A stretch of 64,000 nt of DNA from Salinivibrio sp. ES.052 (GCF_900141775.1 NZ_FSRI01000001.1:1086251-1150250); one strand, 5' to 3'; shown: positions 35,613 to 44,580, counted from the stretch's first letter. Notes: generated by a model from the sequence alone, not told the origin. Program-made: numbers and translations.

Positions 35613-36545
35613 ATGAACACTACATCTATTTGGAAAGCCATTGCCCTACTCATTTTATGTGCTTTTTTTTGGGGCAGCACCTTTCCTATTGGTAAAGACG
35701 CACTCAATGAGGTTAATGCACTCACGCTTGTTTTTTGGCGGTTCGGAGTCGCGGCCCTTTGTCTTGGCGTCTATCTCAAGGCGACTCGCGCTACAATTCC
35801 GCACCTCAGTGCCAGACAATGGCTGTGGGCAACCACCGTTAGCGCTGTGGGGATTGGCGGGTTAAACCTGTGTTTATTTACTGGGCTCGAGTATACCCAA
35901 GCCACCAATGGCTCACTGATTATGGCGTTAAGCCCTTTAGTGACGTCTTTGATTGCCTGCGTAGCAATACGTGCGCTTCCACGTAAAGGCCAAGTCTTTA
36001 GTTTAGTGGTGAGTTTATCCGGAGTGTTGTTGGTTATCACCGACGGGCAGTGGGATGTTTTACGCAACCTCAACTTTAACCAGGGCGATCAAATGATTTT
36101 CACTGGGATGTTCGCATGGAGCGCGTATACCTTTTTCAGCCAAGGCATTGGTCGCTGGATGCCGGTTATCCCTTATACCTTTCTTGGCATGCTCAGTGGC
36201 GCAACCGTGATTGGCGTTATGTGTGCAGCCACACCAGATGTTCATCCCTTTGGCGAGGTAATGGTTGCGAGCCAAACCACGGTGTCAGAGCTACTTTATA
36301 TTGGTGTGCTGGGTACGGTTGCGGGATACTTGCTCTGGCTAAACGGTGTGCGTCATCTCGGCTCAGCGAATGCTGCACTATTCTTTAACTTTGTGCCTGT
36401 TTTCGCGGTGCTCGCCGCCTTTTTAATGGGTCAATCCGTGAGTCCAATTCAGCTATTAGGGATTGCTGTCGTTATTGCGGGATTACTATTACCTCGCTTG
36501 CCCCACCCAGCACGTTGGCGGCTTGCGCTGTTACGCTCAGCCTAA
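35613..36545 (+). CDS. EamA/DMT-superfamily transporter
   Basis: 310 residues with ten hydrophobic segments and two EamA repeats (FFWGSTFPIGKDALNEVNALTLVFWRF at the start; GTVAGYLLWLNGVRHLGSANAALFFNFVPVFAVLAAFLM in the second). Members export amino acids or metabolites. Paired with a divergent LysR regulator, a common arrangement for such exporters. Ends 6 nt from the stop of the convergent regulator gene. Confidence 0.87.
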   Translation: MNTTSIWKAIALLILCAFFWGSTFPIGKDALNEVNALTLVFWRFGVAALCLGVYLKATRATIPHLSARQWLWATTVSAVGIGGLNLCLFTGLEYTQATNGSLIMALSPLVTSLIACVAIRALPRKGQVFSLVVSLSGVLLVITDGQWDVLRNLNFNQGDQMIFTGMFAWSAYTFFSQGIGRWMPVIPYTFLGMLSGATVIGVMCAATPDVHPFGEVMVASQTTVSELLYIGVLGTVAGYLLWLNGVRHLGSANAALFFNFVPVFAVLAAFLMGQSVSPIQLLGIAVVIAGLLLPRLPHPARWRLALLRSA

Positions 36546-36551
36546 AGGTGA

Positions 36552-37244
36552 CTAAATAAAACAATAGCCTTTGCCGTGATCGGTTTGTAAGCGCTCTGGC
36601 GGAAAACCCACGTCAGAGAGCTTTTTGCGCACACGGCTTAAATGCATATCGAGGCTTCGATCATCAGGGCTATAGGCTTTTTTTAGGACTTGACGATAAA
36701 GCAGCGGCTTACTGAGGGTGGTACCTTTATGTTGAGCAAGAATCCATAGCAAATCAAACTGCAAAGGGGTTAGCTTTACTGGGGTATTGTCAATACGGAC
36801 GCGCTGCGTGTGTTGTTGCATCCATAAGCTATCAATGTGTACCTGGCCAGACGAATCTTTCATGGCAGTGATGGCATGACGACGGTGTAAAGCCATAGCC
36901 GCACGCAATAAACACTCTTCCAAATCGAAGGGGACAGATAACACATCGTCAGCCCCAGCCTGCAATGCCGCAACGCGATCGACCGCGGACTGACTCTCAA
37001 TTAATGCGATAAATGGATATTGGCCGGTTAGCTTAGCAAGCTGCGCAGAGGCGGCAGCCCCATCGGGTAACCAGGCGAACACAAATCCCGTATCCCAATC
37101 AGGCATTGCACTATCAGAGGCGACCACGGTGACATCGCAGCCACATTCCTTTAGACGTGCCACCAACATTTGGAGGGATGGAATACTGTCAGATCCGCGC
37201 ACCACAATCGCGGGTTTTGTAATGGCGAAAAACTCCTTATACAT
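36552..37244 (-). CDS. OmpR-type regulator with degenerate receiver domain
   Basis: 230 residues. The C-terminal half (about 132-230) is a winged helix of OmpR/PhoB type (PVKLTPLQFDLLWILAQHKGTTLSKPLLYRQV, RSLDMHLSRVRKKL, TDHGKGYCF). The N-terminal half has a receiver-like fold (AGADDVLSVPFDLEECLLRAAMALHRR), but the key residues are missing: no acidic pair after the first strand (AIVVRGSDS), no phospho-acceptor Asp (FVFAWLPDG has Phe in its place), and the usual Lys is Val in SVPF. No kinase gene is adjacent. It probably works without phosphorylation; target unknown. Confidence 0.82.
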   Translation of the reverse strand: MYKEFFAITKPAIVVRGSDSIPSLQMLVARLKECGCDVTVVASDSAMPDWDTGFVFAWLPDGAAASAQLAKLTGQYPFIALIESQSAVDRVAALQAGADDVLSVPFDLEECLLRAAMALHRRHAITAMKDSSGQVHIDSLWMQQHTQRVRIDNTPVKLTPLQFDLLWILAQHKGTTLSKPLLYRQVLKKAYSPDDRSLDMHLSRVRKKLSDVGFPPERLQTDHGKGYCFI

Positions 37245-37406
37245 TCACCTATCCTGCAACATGATAAAATAAAGCGCGCAGAATAGGGATCAGACCATGA
37301 CCCAACCACTCTGCACGTCTCGATTGTCTTATAACCACATACCATAAAGCAAGGAACGAGCTAGGCCATAATGCTCACTCTCCGGTGGCTCCTCCCTATG
37401 AGTGAA

Positions 37407-38648
37407 TTAAAAGCGGTTGACTCTATAAGGCTGCATATCCACATCGGTTGGTTCACCATCCATCATTTGTCCCAACAGCTTTCCTGTTACCGGCCCCAAG
37501 GTGAAACCTTGGTGACCATGGCCAAACGCTAACCATAACCCTTCTTGATCCGGCGCCGGACCAATAACAGGTTTCATATCTGGCATACAGGGCCGCCCGC
37601 CTTTCCAGGGTGACGCATCGAGACGGTTACCAAGGGGGTAAAGTGAGCGTGCGACGTTTTCGGCAGCGTCGAGTTGTCGCTCATCAGTAGGCGCATCCAA
37701 TGCTGTCAATTCCGCACCAGTTGTGAGTCGAACGCCAGATCGCATCGGTGCCAGCAAATAACCGACTTCGGCATCCATCACCCAGTACTTAAGCGGTGAG
37801 TTGGAGTTATTGGCATAGTGCATATGGTAGCCTCGCTTGGCGAATAAAGGCACATCGATCCTCTGCTGGCGTAGCCAGTGAGCAGACCAAGGCCCCATCG
37901 CCATGACCACCTGATCCGTAGAAAACACGTCAGTATTCGTCTCAACCAGCCAGCGTCTACCTTGGCGTTTTAACCCCGTCAACGAGGAATGTTTAATGGC
38001 CCCTCCTTTACGTTTTACGTCAGCGGCGTACGCTTCAACCAAAGCGCCGGGATCGGTCACAGTCCAAGGCTGTTTCCAGTGGATAGCCCCCGCGAGCGGT
38101 ACCGTTAAACTCGGCACCATGGCGACCACCCGTTCACCATCCAGCGCCTCATACTCAACCCCGTAGTTTGCGTTATCTGACGCTGCTCGCGTGCATTCTT
38201 CATCGAAGGCTTTTTGGGTGCGAAATAGCTTGAGATAGCCTTCTTTGTGGATCAGTGATTCGGCATTTGCGGACGTAATCATTTCATCATGCGTCTCGAG
38301 GGATTGCATGATCAACGCCGCATACTCTGGCACTAATTTTTTGTATTTACTCTCACTGGAATGGTGCCAGTACTGCAACAATGGGTGGGCGGCTCGAATA
38401 ACACTGGTAGGTCGGTAACGAATATCGACCGAACGATTCGGTAACACACGCAACAAAGTAGCAAGGTCACGCGGAAAAGCGTAAGGCCTGACCGCTTCAC
38501 GCTGAATAATCCCAGCATTACCAAACGAGGTTTCTTGTCCCGGCGGCACTCTATCTACCACAGTGACATCATACCCTCGGTTTAAAAGGTGCCACGCCAC
38601 AGACACACCCACCATCCCTGCTCCTAGTACTACCACTTGCTTTGCCAT
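37407..38648 (-). CDS. DadA-like FAD-dependent D-amino-acid dehydrogenase
   Basis: 413 residues. N-terminal Rossmann motif VVVLGAGMVGVSVAWHLLNRGYDVTVVDR, DAO-family stretches ETSFGNAGIIQREAVRPYAFP and a C-terminal KGGRPCMPDMKPVIGPAPDQEGLWLAFGHGHQGFTLGPVTGKLLGQMM. This matches the DadA/GlyOx group that oxidises D-amino acids to keto acids and ammonia, passing electrons to the membrane. It is divergent from the amidoligase operon across a 325-bp gap; a functional link (for example D-amino-acid or peptide metabolism) is possible but unproven. Confidence 0.85.
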   Translation of the reverse strand: MAKQVVVLGAGMVGVSVAWHLLNRGYDVTVVDRVPPGQETSFGNAGIIQREAVRPYAFPRDLATLLRVLPNRSVDIRYRPTSVIRAAHPLLQYWHHSSESKYKKLVPEYAALIMQSLETHDEMITSANAESLIHKEGYLKLFRTQKAFDEECTRAASDNANYGVEYEALDGERVVAMVPSLTVPLAGAIHWKQPWTVTDPGALVEAYAADVKRKGGAIKHSSLTGLKRQGRRWLVETNTDVFSTDQVVMAMGPWSAHWLRQQRIDVPLFAKRGYHMHYANNSNSPLKYWVMDAEVGYLLAPMRSGVRLTTGAELTALDAPTDERQLDAAENVARSLYPLGNRLDASPWKGGRPCMPDMKPVIGPAPDQEGLWLAFGHGHQGFTLGPVTGKLLGQMMDGEPTDVDMQPYRVNRF

Positions 38649-38973
38649 ACTTCACTCCCTGAATAACTTGATATTGTGTTTTTATTGTTCTGTGCTTGTA
38701 TTGTTACACGTGGCTATTTTTTACACATAAGTTACAAGCTTTTAACCCATGCGGGTAGGGGCACTTCACAATCAATCTCACACTTTTCCTACCGCAACGA
38801 ACACGGATTATGGACACAAAGCTAGCTATTCACTGTCAATGAAACAATTTACTTTTTTTACTGATTCAAGCTAGCTAGCGCACACTTCCCACAGAGAAAT
38901 AGGCGCAAGTGGTTACTATTTAGACCTACCTATGTGAGAGTGATTGGACACTCTCGACGTAAAAGGAAGCAAT
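38649..38973. promoter_or_regulatory. Intergenic region with repeats upstream of the amidoligase operon
   Basis: This 325-bp gap holds no gene. AAGCTAGCTA occurs twice (38819-38828, 38868-38877), each including the palindrome AGCTAGCT. Nearer the operon, GAGAGTG (38936-38942) and CACTCTC (38949-38955) form a perfect 7-bp hairpin with a 6-nt loop ending 18 nt before the ATG of the ATP-grasp gene. These look like operator sites or a leader hairpin controlling the operon. Confidence 0.5.
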
Positions 38974-40200
38974 ATGGCTGACTATGATCCAAACAAAGGC
39001 TTCGTCGCCATCCTGGGATGGAGTCTCAATGCAATAGATGCGATTAGCCGTTTCGATCGTAAGTATGTCGTTGTCGCCCCTACGTGGGCAGAAGAGTACG
39101 CCAAAGAGCATAATATCCCCTACCTTCCTTGGGACTTTGAGCGTCTCAATGATCGATCATTTGAAATAGCGAACACGTTGCAAGAAATGGGTGTCGATGT
39201 CGCCATTCCATTGTTCGAAGAAACCGTAGAGTGGGCCGGCGCCATTAACGCCGTACTACTTAAAAACCCAAAATTGATGGGCCAATCACTCCTCTTCCGT
39301 GATAAATCCTTGATGAAACGCCGTGCACAAATCGGTGGCATTCGCGTCGGTATCTTTGAAGAAGCGCAAGACAAGTCGGACGTTGTTCGCTTTTTAAGAC
39401 GCGTTAACCAGGCCTTGTTAAAGCTTGATGGTGACCTGAATGATCCTATCCACCTCAAAGCCTTTGATAAAGCGGGCTGCGAAGGGCACTGGATGATTCG
39501 CGAACCGGATGACCTCGATCGCGTTTCAGATGAAGAATTTCCACTATTAATGGAAAGTCACCTTGATGGCTGGGAATTTGCGGTAGAGGCGTTTATAAAA
39601 AACCGTAAAATCCAGTTTTTGAACATTTCAGAATACGTCACCCTTGGTTATTCTGTTTTCGTCCCGGCCTCGCCCGAGCTGGAAAAATATCGAGAAAAAG
39701 TCACTCAGGAAATTGAAAAGCTGATTGAAGCGTTTGATATCGACTTTGGTTTTATCCACCCAGAATACTTTGTGACCAATGATGGCCAGATGTACTTCGG
39801 TGAAGTGGCTTATCGACCACCGGGCTTCCAAGGCTTTGAAATCATTGAGCGCGTCTACGACTTTAACTGTTATCAAGCCATGGTGGTTGCCTTTGATCCT
39901 CATACCACCCAAGAAGAACTCGATACATTCTTCCCAACGCCTATCAAAGATGCCAAAGGCGTCGCCGGTACCTTTGGTGTCTATCCAAGACGTCGAGTGG
40001 TAAACCAGTTGGCCATTCCAGAAGCTACCGAAAATCATGATTACTTTGAGTTTCATGAGCTACAATCGCCTATGGAAGGGAAAGTACCTAAGCGTAGTGC
40101 GTTTGGGACACACTGGGGGCTATTGCACTTCTTCGGTGATGATCCACACGTCATGCGCGACCTCTTAAAAGCACAGGAAGATCTTGATTTTTATGTCTAG
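38974..40200 (+). CDS. ATP-grasp ligase-like protein
   Basis: 408 residues, starting MADYDPNKGFVAILGWSLNAIDAI with an AAGGAAG site; the longer frame from 38944 includes the leader hairpin. An N-terminal Rossmann-like pre-ATP-grasp region (1-110) leads to the ATP-grasp domain: MGQSLLFRDKSLMKRRAQIGGI (phosphate/ATP region), EFPLLMESHLDGWEFAVEAFI, and QMYFGEVAYRPPG, whose Glu and Arg are the likely metal/carboxylate residues. Such enzymes activate a carboxylate as acyl-phosphate and join it to an amine or thiol. It is the first gene of a four-gene operon and overlaps the next gene by 8 nt. Substrate unknown. Confidence 0.78.
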   Translation: MADYDPNKGFVAILGWSLNAIDAISRFDRKYVVVAPTWAEEYAKEHNIPYLPWDFERLNDRSFEIANTLQEMGVDVAIPLFEETVEWAGAINAVLLKNPKLMGQSLLFRDKSLMKRRAQIGGIRVGIFEEAQDKSDVVRFLRRVNQALLKLDGDLNDPIHLKAFDKAGCEGHWMIREPDDLDRVSDEEFPLLMESHLDGWEFAVEAFIKNRKIQFLNISEYVTLGYSVFVPASPELEKYREKVTQEIEKLIEAFDIDFGFIHPEYFVTNDGQMYFGEVAYRPPGFQGFEIIERVYDFNCYQAMVVAFDPHTTQEELDTFFPTPIKDAKGVAGTFGVYPRRRVVNQLAIPEATENHDYFEFHELQSPMEGKVPKRSAFGTHWGLLHFFGDDPHVMRDLLKAQEDLDFYV

Positions 40201-42172
40201 CTTACTGAATAAGCTCGACCATGCTGTTGAACAACTTGGTCAAGTGAGTTCCATCGCCAAAGCACGCCACCAATTTCACGTTATTGATATTTGTGGCCGT
40301 GTATTGGTACAGGATGACGGTATTAATCAACTGCACTCACGGATTGTCACCCTCACAGAGGTAGGCCTTTTTGAGGGAACAGATTGGGGGCAGCCCGAGT
40401 ATCTCGTACCGAATCTGGTGCCGGACACGCTCGCGCATGCCGATAAAGCCACCGTGATACTGGACTGCCTCAGCCAGCTTCGGATGCTGGCTATCGTCGA
40501 GGGGAAGTTAGCCTCCCCTCTTTTTTCCCAACAAGAAGCTCACCAATTTCTGGCCAAGGTATTAAGCCTCAATTTGTCGCTCGTCATGGGCCTGACCGAT
40601 GAGTCGAGTCGCGTTCGACTCGGTGCGATGGCACCCGCCATAAGTACCTTATATCGTTTTATTCTCAGCCACTTGGGCTATGAAACCATTCTCAGTAAGC
40701 TGGTTGATGAGGTTTGGCGTGTACTCGCACAGCGCCCTATTCAGGTCAACCCAATAAAGTCGATGATCAATCAGATCTCTATCTTAGTCTCACAAGAGCA
40801 GATTAATTTAGGTGAAGCAAAACTCGGCATTGATCGCCTTGTTAGTGCGTTATACGGCCCAACGCAAGGCTGTTATGACGATCCGGGATTGGACGCGTAC
40901 TGTGAGCGCCTTGATGCAATGGATAGCAATTCTTTGCAACAAGAGGCGATGGGCTTTGCGCGCGCCATGCACGATGTCGGCTTAGCGTCTGACTATCACG
41001 CCGCATTTTTACGTTGGTTGTTGGATAACGAAGGCAGCGACACGCTCCCCACCGCACTAGGCTTGAGCAACACCGGACTAGACTGCTTGGTCACGTATCG
41101 CCAGCTGGTGCATACATTGATCCGAGAAGCTATTTATCCACAAACCGCGCAAGCCGTGTATGGTTTGGCAATGATGCTTGAGCGTGGGGTATTGTTCGAT
41201 GCGCCCGTCGCACCCAGTTTGTGGCGTCAGGTTCATCTCAACCTGCACCCGGACGTCGCCACTACCCTAACCCTCGCCTTTGGTGACCAACTCCCTGCTC
41301 GCGTTCACCTGTTAGCAGGTGTGATGTCAGTGCTTGGCCAACCGCTAGGCGTGGCTCAAGGTAATAATCCGACTTGCCAATCGGCACGTGCCATTTCTAT
41401 GTGGGCTTATAACGACCCCGACTATTTACTTAACTGCATTGTCCAAGTGGCCTGCAACACAAGTTTGCGCATGCACTTTGAGGGGCAATCGTTAGACTCT
41501 CATACCCTCTTGCAAGGTCTGAGCACCGCGTTACCATTTGATACCGACCCGGTTTCAGTCGTCCTTGTCCCTCACTTAGACAAGCTGTATATCGAAATGG
41601 GTCGGCGCTGTGTTAGCAGAGACCAAGATCCCCATAAATGGATCAATCCAGAGTTTCATGGTTGGTACGTGGGACGAGAGTTTATGATTGCGGTTGACGT
41701 TAAAACTGGCCAGCTCAAAGAGTTTGATAACTTCATTGAACGCTTTTACCGAAGTTATCATCCGTTGTACAACGGCAATATCCCGGTTATCCACCCACAG
41801 CCAGTCGGCGTCGCTGTCACTAGTAGCCAAGGTCGATTTGTTGGCTGGCATGCTATCACGTTAATACGCATTGCCCTCGACCAAGACAGTGTGATGCGGG
41901 TTTATTTTTACAACCCCAACAATGATAGCGGCCAAGACTGGGGACATGACGTGGTTGTGTCAACGCAAGGAAAGGGAGAGCAATACGGGGAAGCATCCCT
42001 GCCCTTTGAGCAATTTTTATCTCGCTTATACTTGTATCATGATGACACCATCCAAGTCGGGGTGAAAAGCCCACTGCCAAGCAATGCACTCAATGAAATT
42101 AAGCGCATGGCTGTCGCCAGTTGGGCTCAAGATCGAATAGAAGATAGCCCAGATGCTATTGCAAACGGTTAA
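40193..42172 (+). CDS. Large protein of unknown family, possible papain-like active site
   Basis: 659 residues from the ATG overlapping the previous stop codon (TTG at 40184 is an alternative). No signal peptide. The first 380 residues look helical and unrecognised. The C-terminal third has Cys395 in NNPTCQSARAISMW, His553 in FVGWHAITLIRI and Asn574/Asn576 in VYFYNPNN, in the order and spacing used by papain/transglutaminase-like enzymes (Cys, His, Asn/Asp). Strand-helix pattern around these agrees. If correct, it would be a peptidase, transglutaminase or acyl-transfer enzyme. The family is not known to me; the reading is inference, but the gene is clearly real and sits in a tight operon. Confidence 0.6.
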   Translation: MSSLLNKLDHAVEQLGQVSSIAKARHQFHVIDICGRVLVQDDGINQLHSRIVTLTEVGLFEGTDWGQPEYLVPNLVPDTLAHADKATVILDCLSQLRMLAIVEGKLASPLFSQQEAHQFLAKVLSLNLSLVMGLTDESSRVRLGAMAPAISTLYRFILSHLGYETILSKLVDEVWRVLAQRPIQVNPIKSMINQISILVSQEQINLGEAKLGIDRLVSALYGPTQGCYDDPGLDAYCERLDAMDSNSLQQEAMGFARAMHDVGLASDYHAAFLRWLLDNEGSDTLPTALGLSNTGLDCLVTYRQLVHTLIREAIYPQTAQAVYGLAMMLERGVLFDAPVAPSLWRQVHLNLHPDVATTLTLAFGDQLPARVHLLAGVMSVLGQPLGVAQGNNPTCQSARAISMWAYNDPDYLLNCIVQVACNTSLRMHFEGQSLDSHTLLQGLSTALPFDTDPVSVVLVPHLDKLYIEMGRRCVSRDQDPHKWINPEFHGWYVGREFMIAVDVKTGQLKEFDNFIERFYRSYHPLYNGNIPVIHPQPVGVAVTSSQGRFVGWHAITLIRIALDQDSVMRVYFYNPNNDSGQDWGHDVVVSTQGKGEQYGEASLPFEQFLSRLYLYHDDTIQVGVKSPLPSNALNEIKRMAVASWAQDRIEDSPDAIANG

Positions 42173-42179
42173 ACATCAG

Positions 42180-42211
42180 CCTGCTCAGTGATAGCCATCG
42201 CGCCGAGCAGG
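42180..42211 (+). terminator. Intra-operon hairpin before the amidoligase gene
   Basis: A perfect 7-bp stem CCTGCTC / GAGCAGG (42180-42186 and 42205-42211) with an 18-nt loop lies 8 nt past the stop codon of the 659-residue gene. No good U-run follows. It may be an attenuator, a processing site or a weak terminator. The 127-bp gap here is the only sizeable one within the operon. Confidence 0.4.
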
Positions 42212-42299
42212 TGTTCAATATTTATCCACTAGGCCTTTAAATGTCAACCACTTACCCCCACCTCTGATTTGTAGTTGATAAAAGTGAGGCTCGACAATT

Positions 42300-43307
42300 A
42301 TGAAAGCGCCACATTCACCACTAATAACACCGCCAAAGGTTACAAACGCAGAGGGGAAAGCTCGTCGCGTAGGCGTTGAGTTAGAATTAAGTGGCTTAGA
42401 GCTGGATACCATCACCCGTTTAGTGGCCGATTTTTTCTCTCTCAACGTAAAACGCGGCGGCCGATATGATCGTCGCTTGAGCGGAGACAAAGCCGGAGAC
42501 TGGGTAGTGGAACTCGACTATGCCAAGCTCAAGCGCTTGGGACAAAGCGATCGCAGCGGAAACACCGTGACCAATCGACTTGACCAATCGGCTGAAGACC
42601 TATTGGCATGGGCGGCAAAAGCCTTTGTTCCCGTGGAAATTGTCGGTCCTCCTCTTCCACTTGATCGCCTGCATGAAGTTGACCAATTAATTGCTCATCT
42701 CCGTCAGCAAGGCGCCGAGGGAACCGAAGACAGCCCAGTTTATGCGTTTGGCATGCAGCTCAATCCAGAGCTGCCTGATTTAACCGCCAAAACGATTTGT
42801 GCTCATTTAAAAGCATTCTTATGTTTGTATGACTGGCTTTTAAAGCGTGCCGATATTGACCTTTCTCGGCGTCTAACCAACTATGTGGATCCCTTTCCTA
42901 AAGCGTATATTGAGCGTGTGCTAGCCGCTGATTATTGGCCGGATCTCGATACCCTAATCGACGACTATCTGATTGATAATCCCACACGAAACCGAGCGTT
43001 AGATATGTTGCCCTTATTTGCACATCTCGATCCTGAGCGCGTCAATGCGGCCGTCAACGACGGGCTTACCAAGGCGCGACCCACGTTTCATTATCGGTTG
43101 CCGGACAGTAAAGTCAGCCAACCCCATTGGGGCATTCACGAAGCATGGAACGATTGGGTGGAGGTAGAAAAACTCGCCGCCGATCCTGCACGACTGGAAA
43201 CATGCTGCAAAGCCTATTTGGGCTATCTCAACGACCCATTGGCACGTATCGTTAATAATTGGGCGGAAAAGGTGCACAATTTATGGATAAACCCGTCATC
43301 GCAATAA
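42300..43307 (+). CDS. Amidoligase_2 family enzyme
   Basis: 335 residues. The N-terminal motif ARRVGVELELSGLELDTITRLV (about 22-43), with the GxExE acidic metal/ATP-binding residues, and GDWVVELDY shortly after are diagnostic of the putative amidoligase (COOH-NH2 ligase fold, glutamine-synthetase-like) family. Later NPELPDLTAKTICAHLKAFLCLYDWLL and the Y-x-x-R stretches fit the family. It would form an amide bond, using ATP. Its 3' end overlaps the hydrolase gene by 25 nt. Likely works with the ATP-grasp enzyme; substrate unknown. Confidence 0.82.
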   Translation: MKAPHSPLITPPKVTNAEGKARRVGVELELSGLELDTITRLVADFFSLNVKRGGRYDRRLSGDKAGDWVVELDYAKLKRLGQSDRSGNTVTNRLDQSAEDLLAWAAKAFVPVEIVGPPLPLDRLHEVDQLIAHLRQQGAEGTEDSPVYAFGMQLNPELPDLTAKTICAHLKAFLCLYDWLLKRADIDLSRRLTNYVDPFPKAYIERVLAADYWPDLDTLIDDYLIDNPTRNRALDMLPLFAHLDPERVNAAVNDGLTKARPTFHYRLPDSKVSQPHWGIHEAWNDWVEVEKLAADPARLETCCKAYLGYLNDPLARIVNNWAEKVHNLWINPSSQ

Positions 43308-43981
43308 CCGGCCCGAGCAAAGGCGCAAGACTGCCACGTTTTTTTGTCGCCGCGGCAGTCAAACTTTATGGTGGCAAACCGTTACAGTTGCACCCTGGCA
43401 CCGCCTTAGATCCAGACGCCTATCAAGGCGTGGTGATTACTGGCGGGCACGATGTCGAGCCTGTGCTGTACGCCGCCGAGCCCGAAGTAAAACCCAACTA
43501 CGACTCTGAACGCGATGCGCTAGAGAGCGCCGTTATCAAAAGCGCATTGGCGAGCCAAAAGCCCTTGCTGGGCATTTGCCGAGGTGCGCAACTTCTCAAC
43601 ATCTGTTTAGGCGGCACCTTGCACCAAAGCTTGCGCGAGCAACGTAAAAAAACCTCTCATCGCTGGACAATATTCCCGATGAAAACCTTGTGTATATTGC
43701 GTGATGTCAACGGCCATATACAGCAACGGTTGGGGCAAGGCAGACGCAAAATAAATAGTCTACACAACCAAGCGATTAACGCGTTAGGCGAGGATTTAAC
43801 GGTAAGCGCACGTGATTTAGATGGCATTGTACAGGCCATTGAGTCGCCTAACCGCCCTTATACACTGGGGGTACAGTGGCATCCAGAGTTCTTACTTTAT
43901 CTTCGCTGTCAGCGTGCACTGTTTAAGGGCCTAGTCGAGCACGCAACACGCTTCCAGCAGCGACAAGCGGCATCTCAGTAA
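43283..43981 (+). CDS. Peptidase C26 / gamma-glutamyl hydrolase-like GATase
   Basis: 232 residues from the ATG at 43283 (start MDKPVIAITGPSKGARLP). Class I glutamine-amidotransferase fold: VVITGGHDVEPVLYA, nucleophile Cys99 in LLGICRGAQLLNICLGGTLHQ, and His200/Glu202 in LGVQWHPEFLLY complete the triad. Related to PuuD, which hydrolyses gamma-glutamyl amide bonds. In this operon it may trim or remodel the product of the ligases or release ammonia for them. Terminator hairpin follows. Confidence 0.88.
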   Translation: MDKPVIAITGPSKGARLPRFFVAAAVKLYGGKPLQLHPGTALDPDAYQGVVITGGHDVEPVLYAAEPEVKPNYDSERDALESAVIKSALASQKPLLGICRGAQLLNICLGGTLHQSLREQRKKTSHRWTIFPMKTLCILRDVNGHIQQRLGQGRRKINSLHNQAINALGEDLTVSARDLDGIVQAIESPNRPYTLGVQWHPEFLLYLRCQRALFKGLVEHATRFQQRQAASQ

Positions 43982-44009
43982 AGATGTCTGTTAGCTGGTG
44001 AAAAACAAA

Positions 44010-44036
44010 AACGCCGAGGCACATTCGCTCGGCGTT
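44010..44036 (-). terminator. Terminator between the amidoligase operon and the XRE gene
   Basis: Perfect 9-bp stem AACGCCGAG / CTCGGCGTT with a 9-nt loop. On the minus strand it is followed by TTTGTTTTT, so it mainly serves the XRE-2TM gene; it may also slow the plus-strand operon. Confidence 0.8.
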
Positions 44037-44048
44037 ATCAGGTAGCGA

Positions 44049-44522
44049 CTAACGCTTTGACCGCGCATTTAGTCGCTTCTCTATCTGACGTTTTTCCCAC
44101 TTATCACCAAAGAGATCGACAATGCCCAGAGCATTGACACCGTGGCTGACCACGGCAATCCCCCATCCCAATGCGACCCACCAAGCCCAGTAATAGTCTG
44201 GAGTGGTTAGCCAGTTGATAATAAACAAAATCGCTAGCACGACCACATAGCGCGTCAAATGAGAATAAAACCCGCCGAGGGCACGGACGCGATTGGTAAT
44301 CGCTCTTTCTTCTGGACTCATTGAAGTATCTGCCTGCATGTCTGTCTCCTTTTGCAAATCACTAATGTCAATATCAAACACAGCAGCCAACGATTTCAGC
44401 GACTCCAATCCGGGTTTGTGGCCGCGTTCGATACGTTGAATCGTTCGAACACTTAGCCCACTAAATTGTGCTAATTGGTCTTGCGACCACCCTTTTTGAA
44501 CTCTGAGTGCTTTCACGTTCAT
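44049..44522 (-). CDS. XRE-family regulator with 2TM domain
   Basis: 157 residues starting MNVKALRVQKGWSQDQLAQFSGLSVRTIQRIERG: a Cro/C1 helix-turn-helix (about 1-60), a linker, then a 2TM domain with two membrane segments (YVVVLAILFIINWL and WAWWVALGWGIAVVSHGVNAL). The ATG has an AAGGAG site; the frame extends 26 codons upstream. It is a membrane-anchored DNA-binding protein; what it senses is unknown. A small tandem repeat lies in its upstream region. Confidence 0.85.
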   Translation of the reverse strand: MNVKALRVQKGWSQDQLAQFSGLSVRTIQRIERGHKPGLESLKSLAAVFDIDISDLQKETDMQADTSMSPEERAITNRVRALGGFYSHLTRYVVVLAILFIINWLTTPDYYWAWWVALGWGIAVVSHGVNALGIVDLFGDKWEKRQIEKRLNARSKR

Positions 44523-44580
44523 CCTTGCTCCTTTGTGCTCTTCCCTAGCGACACTATGCAAAATGGGGGCGACATTACCA

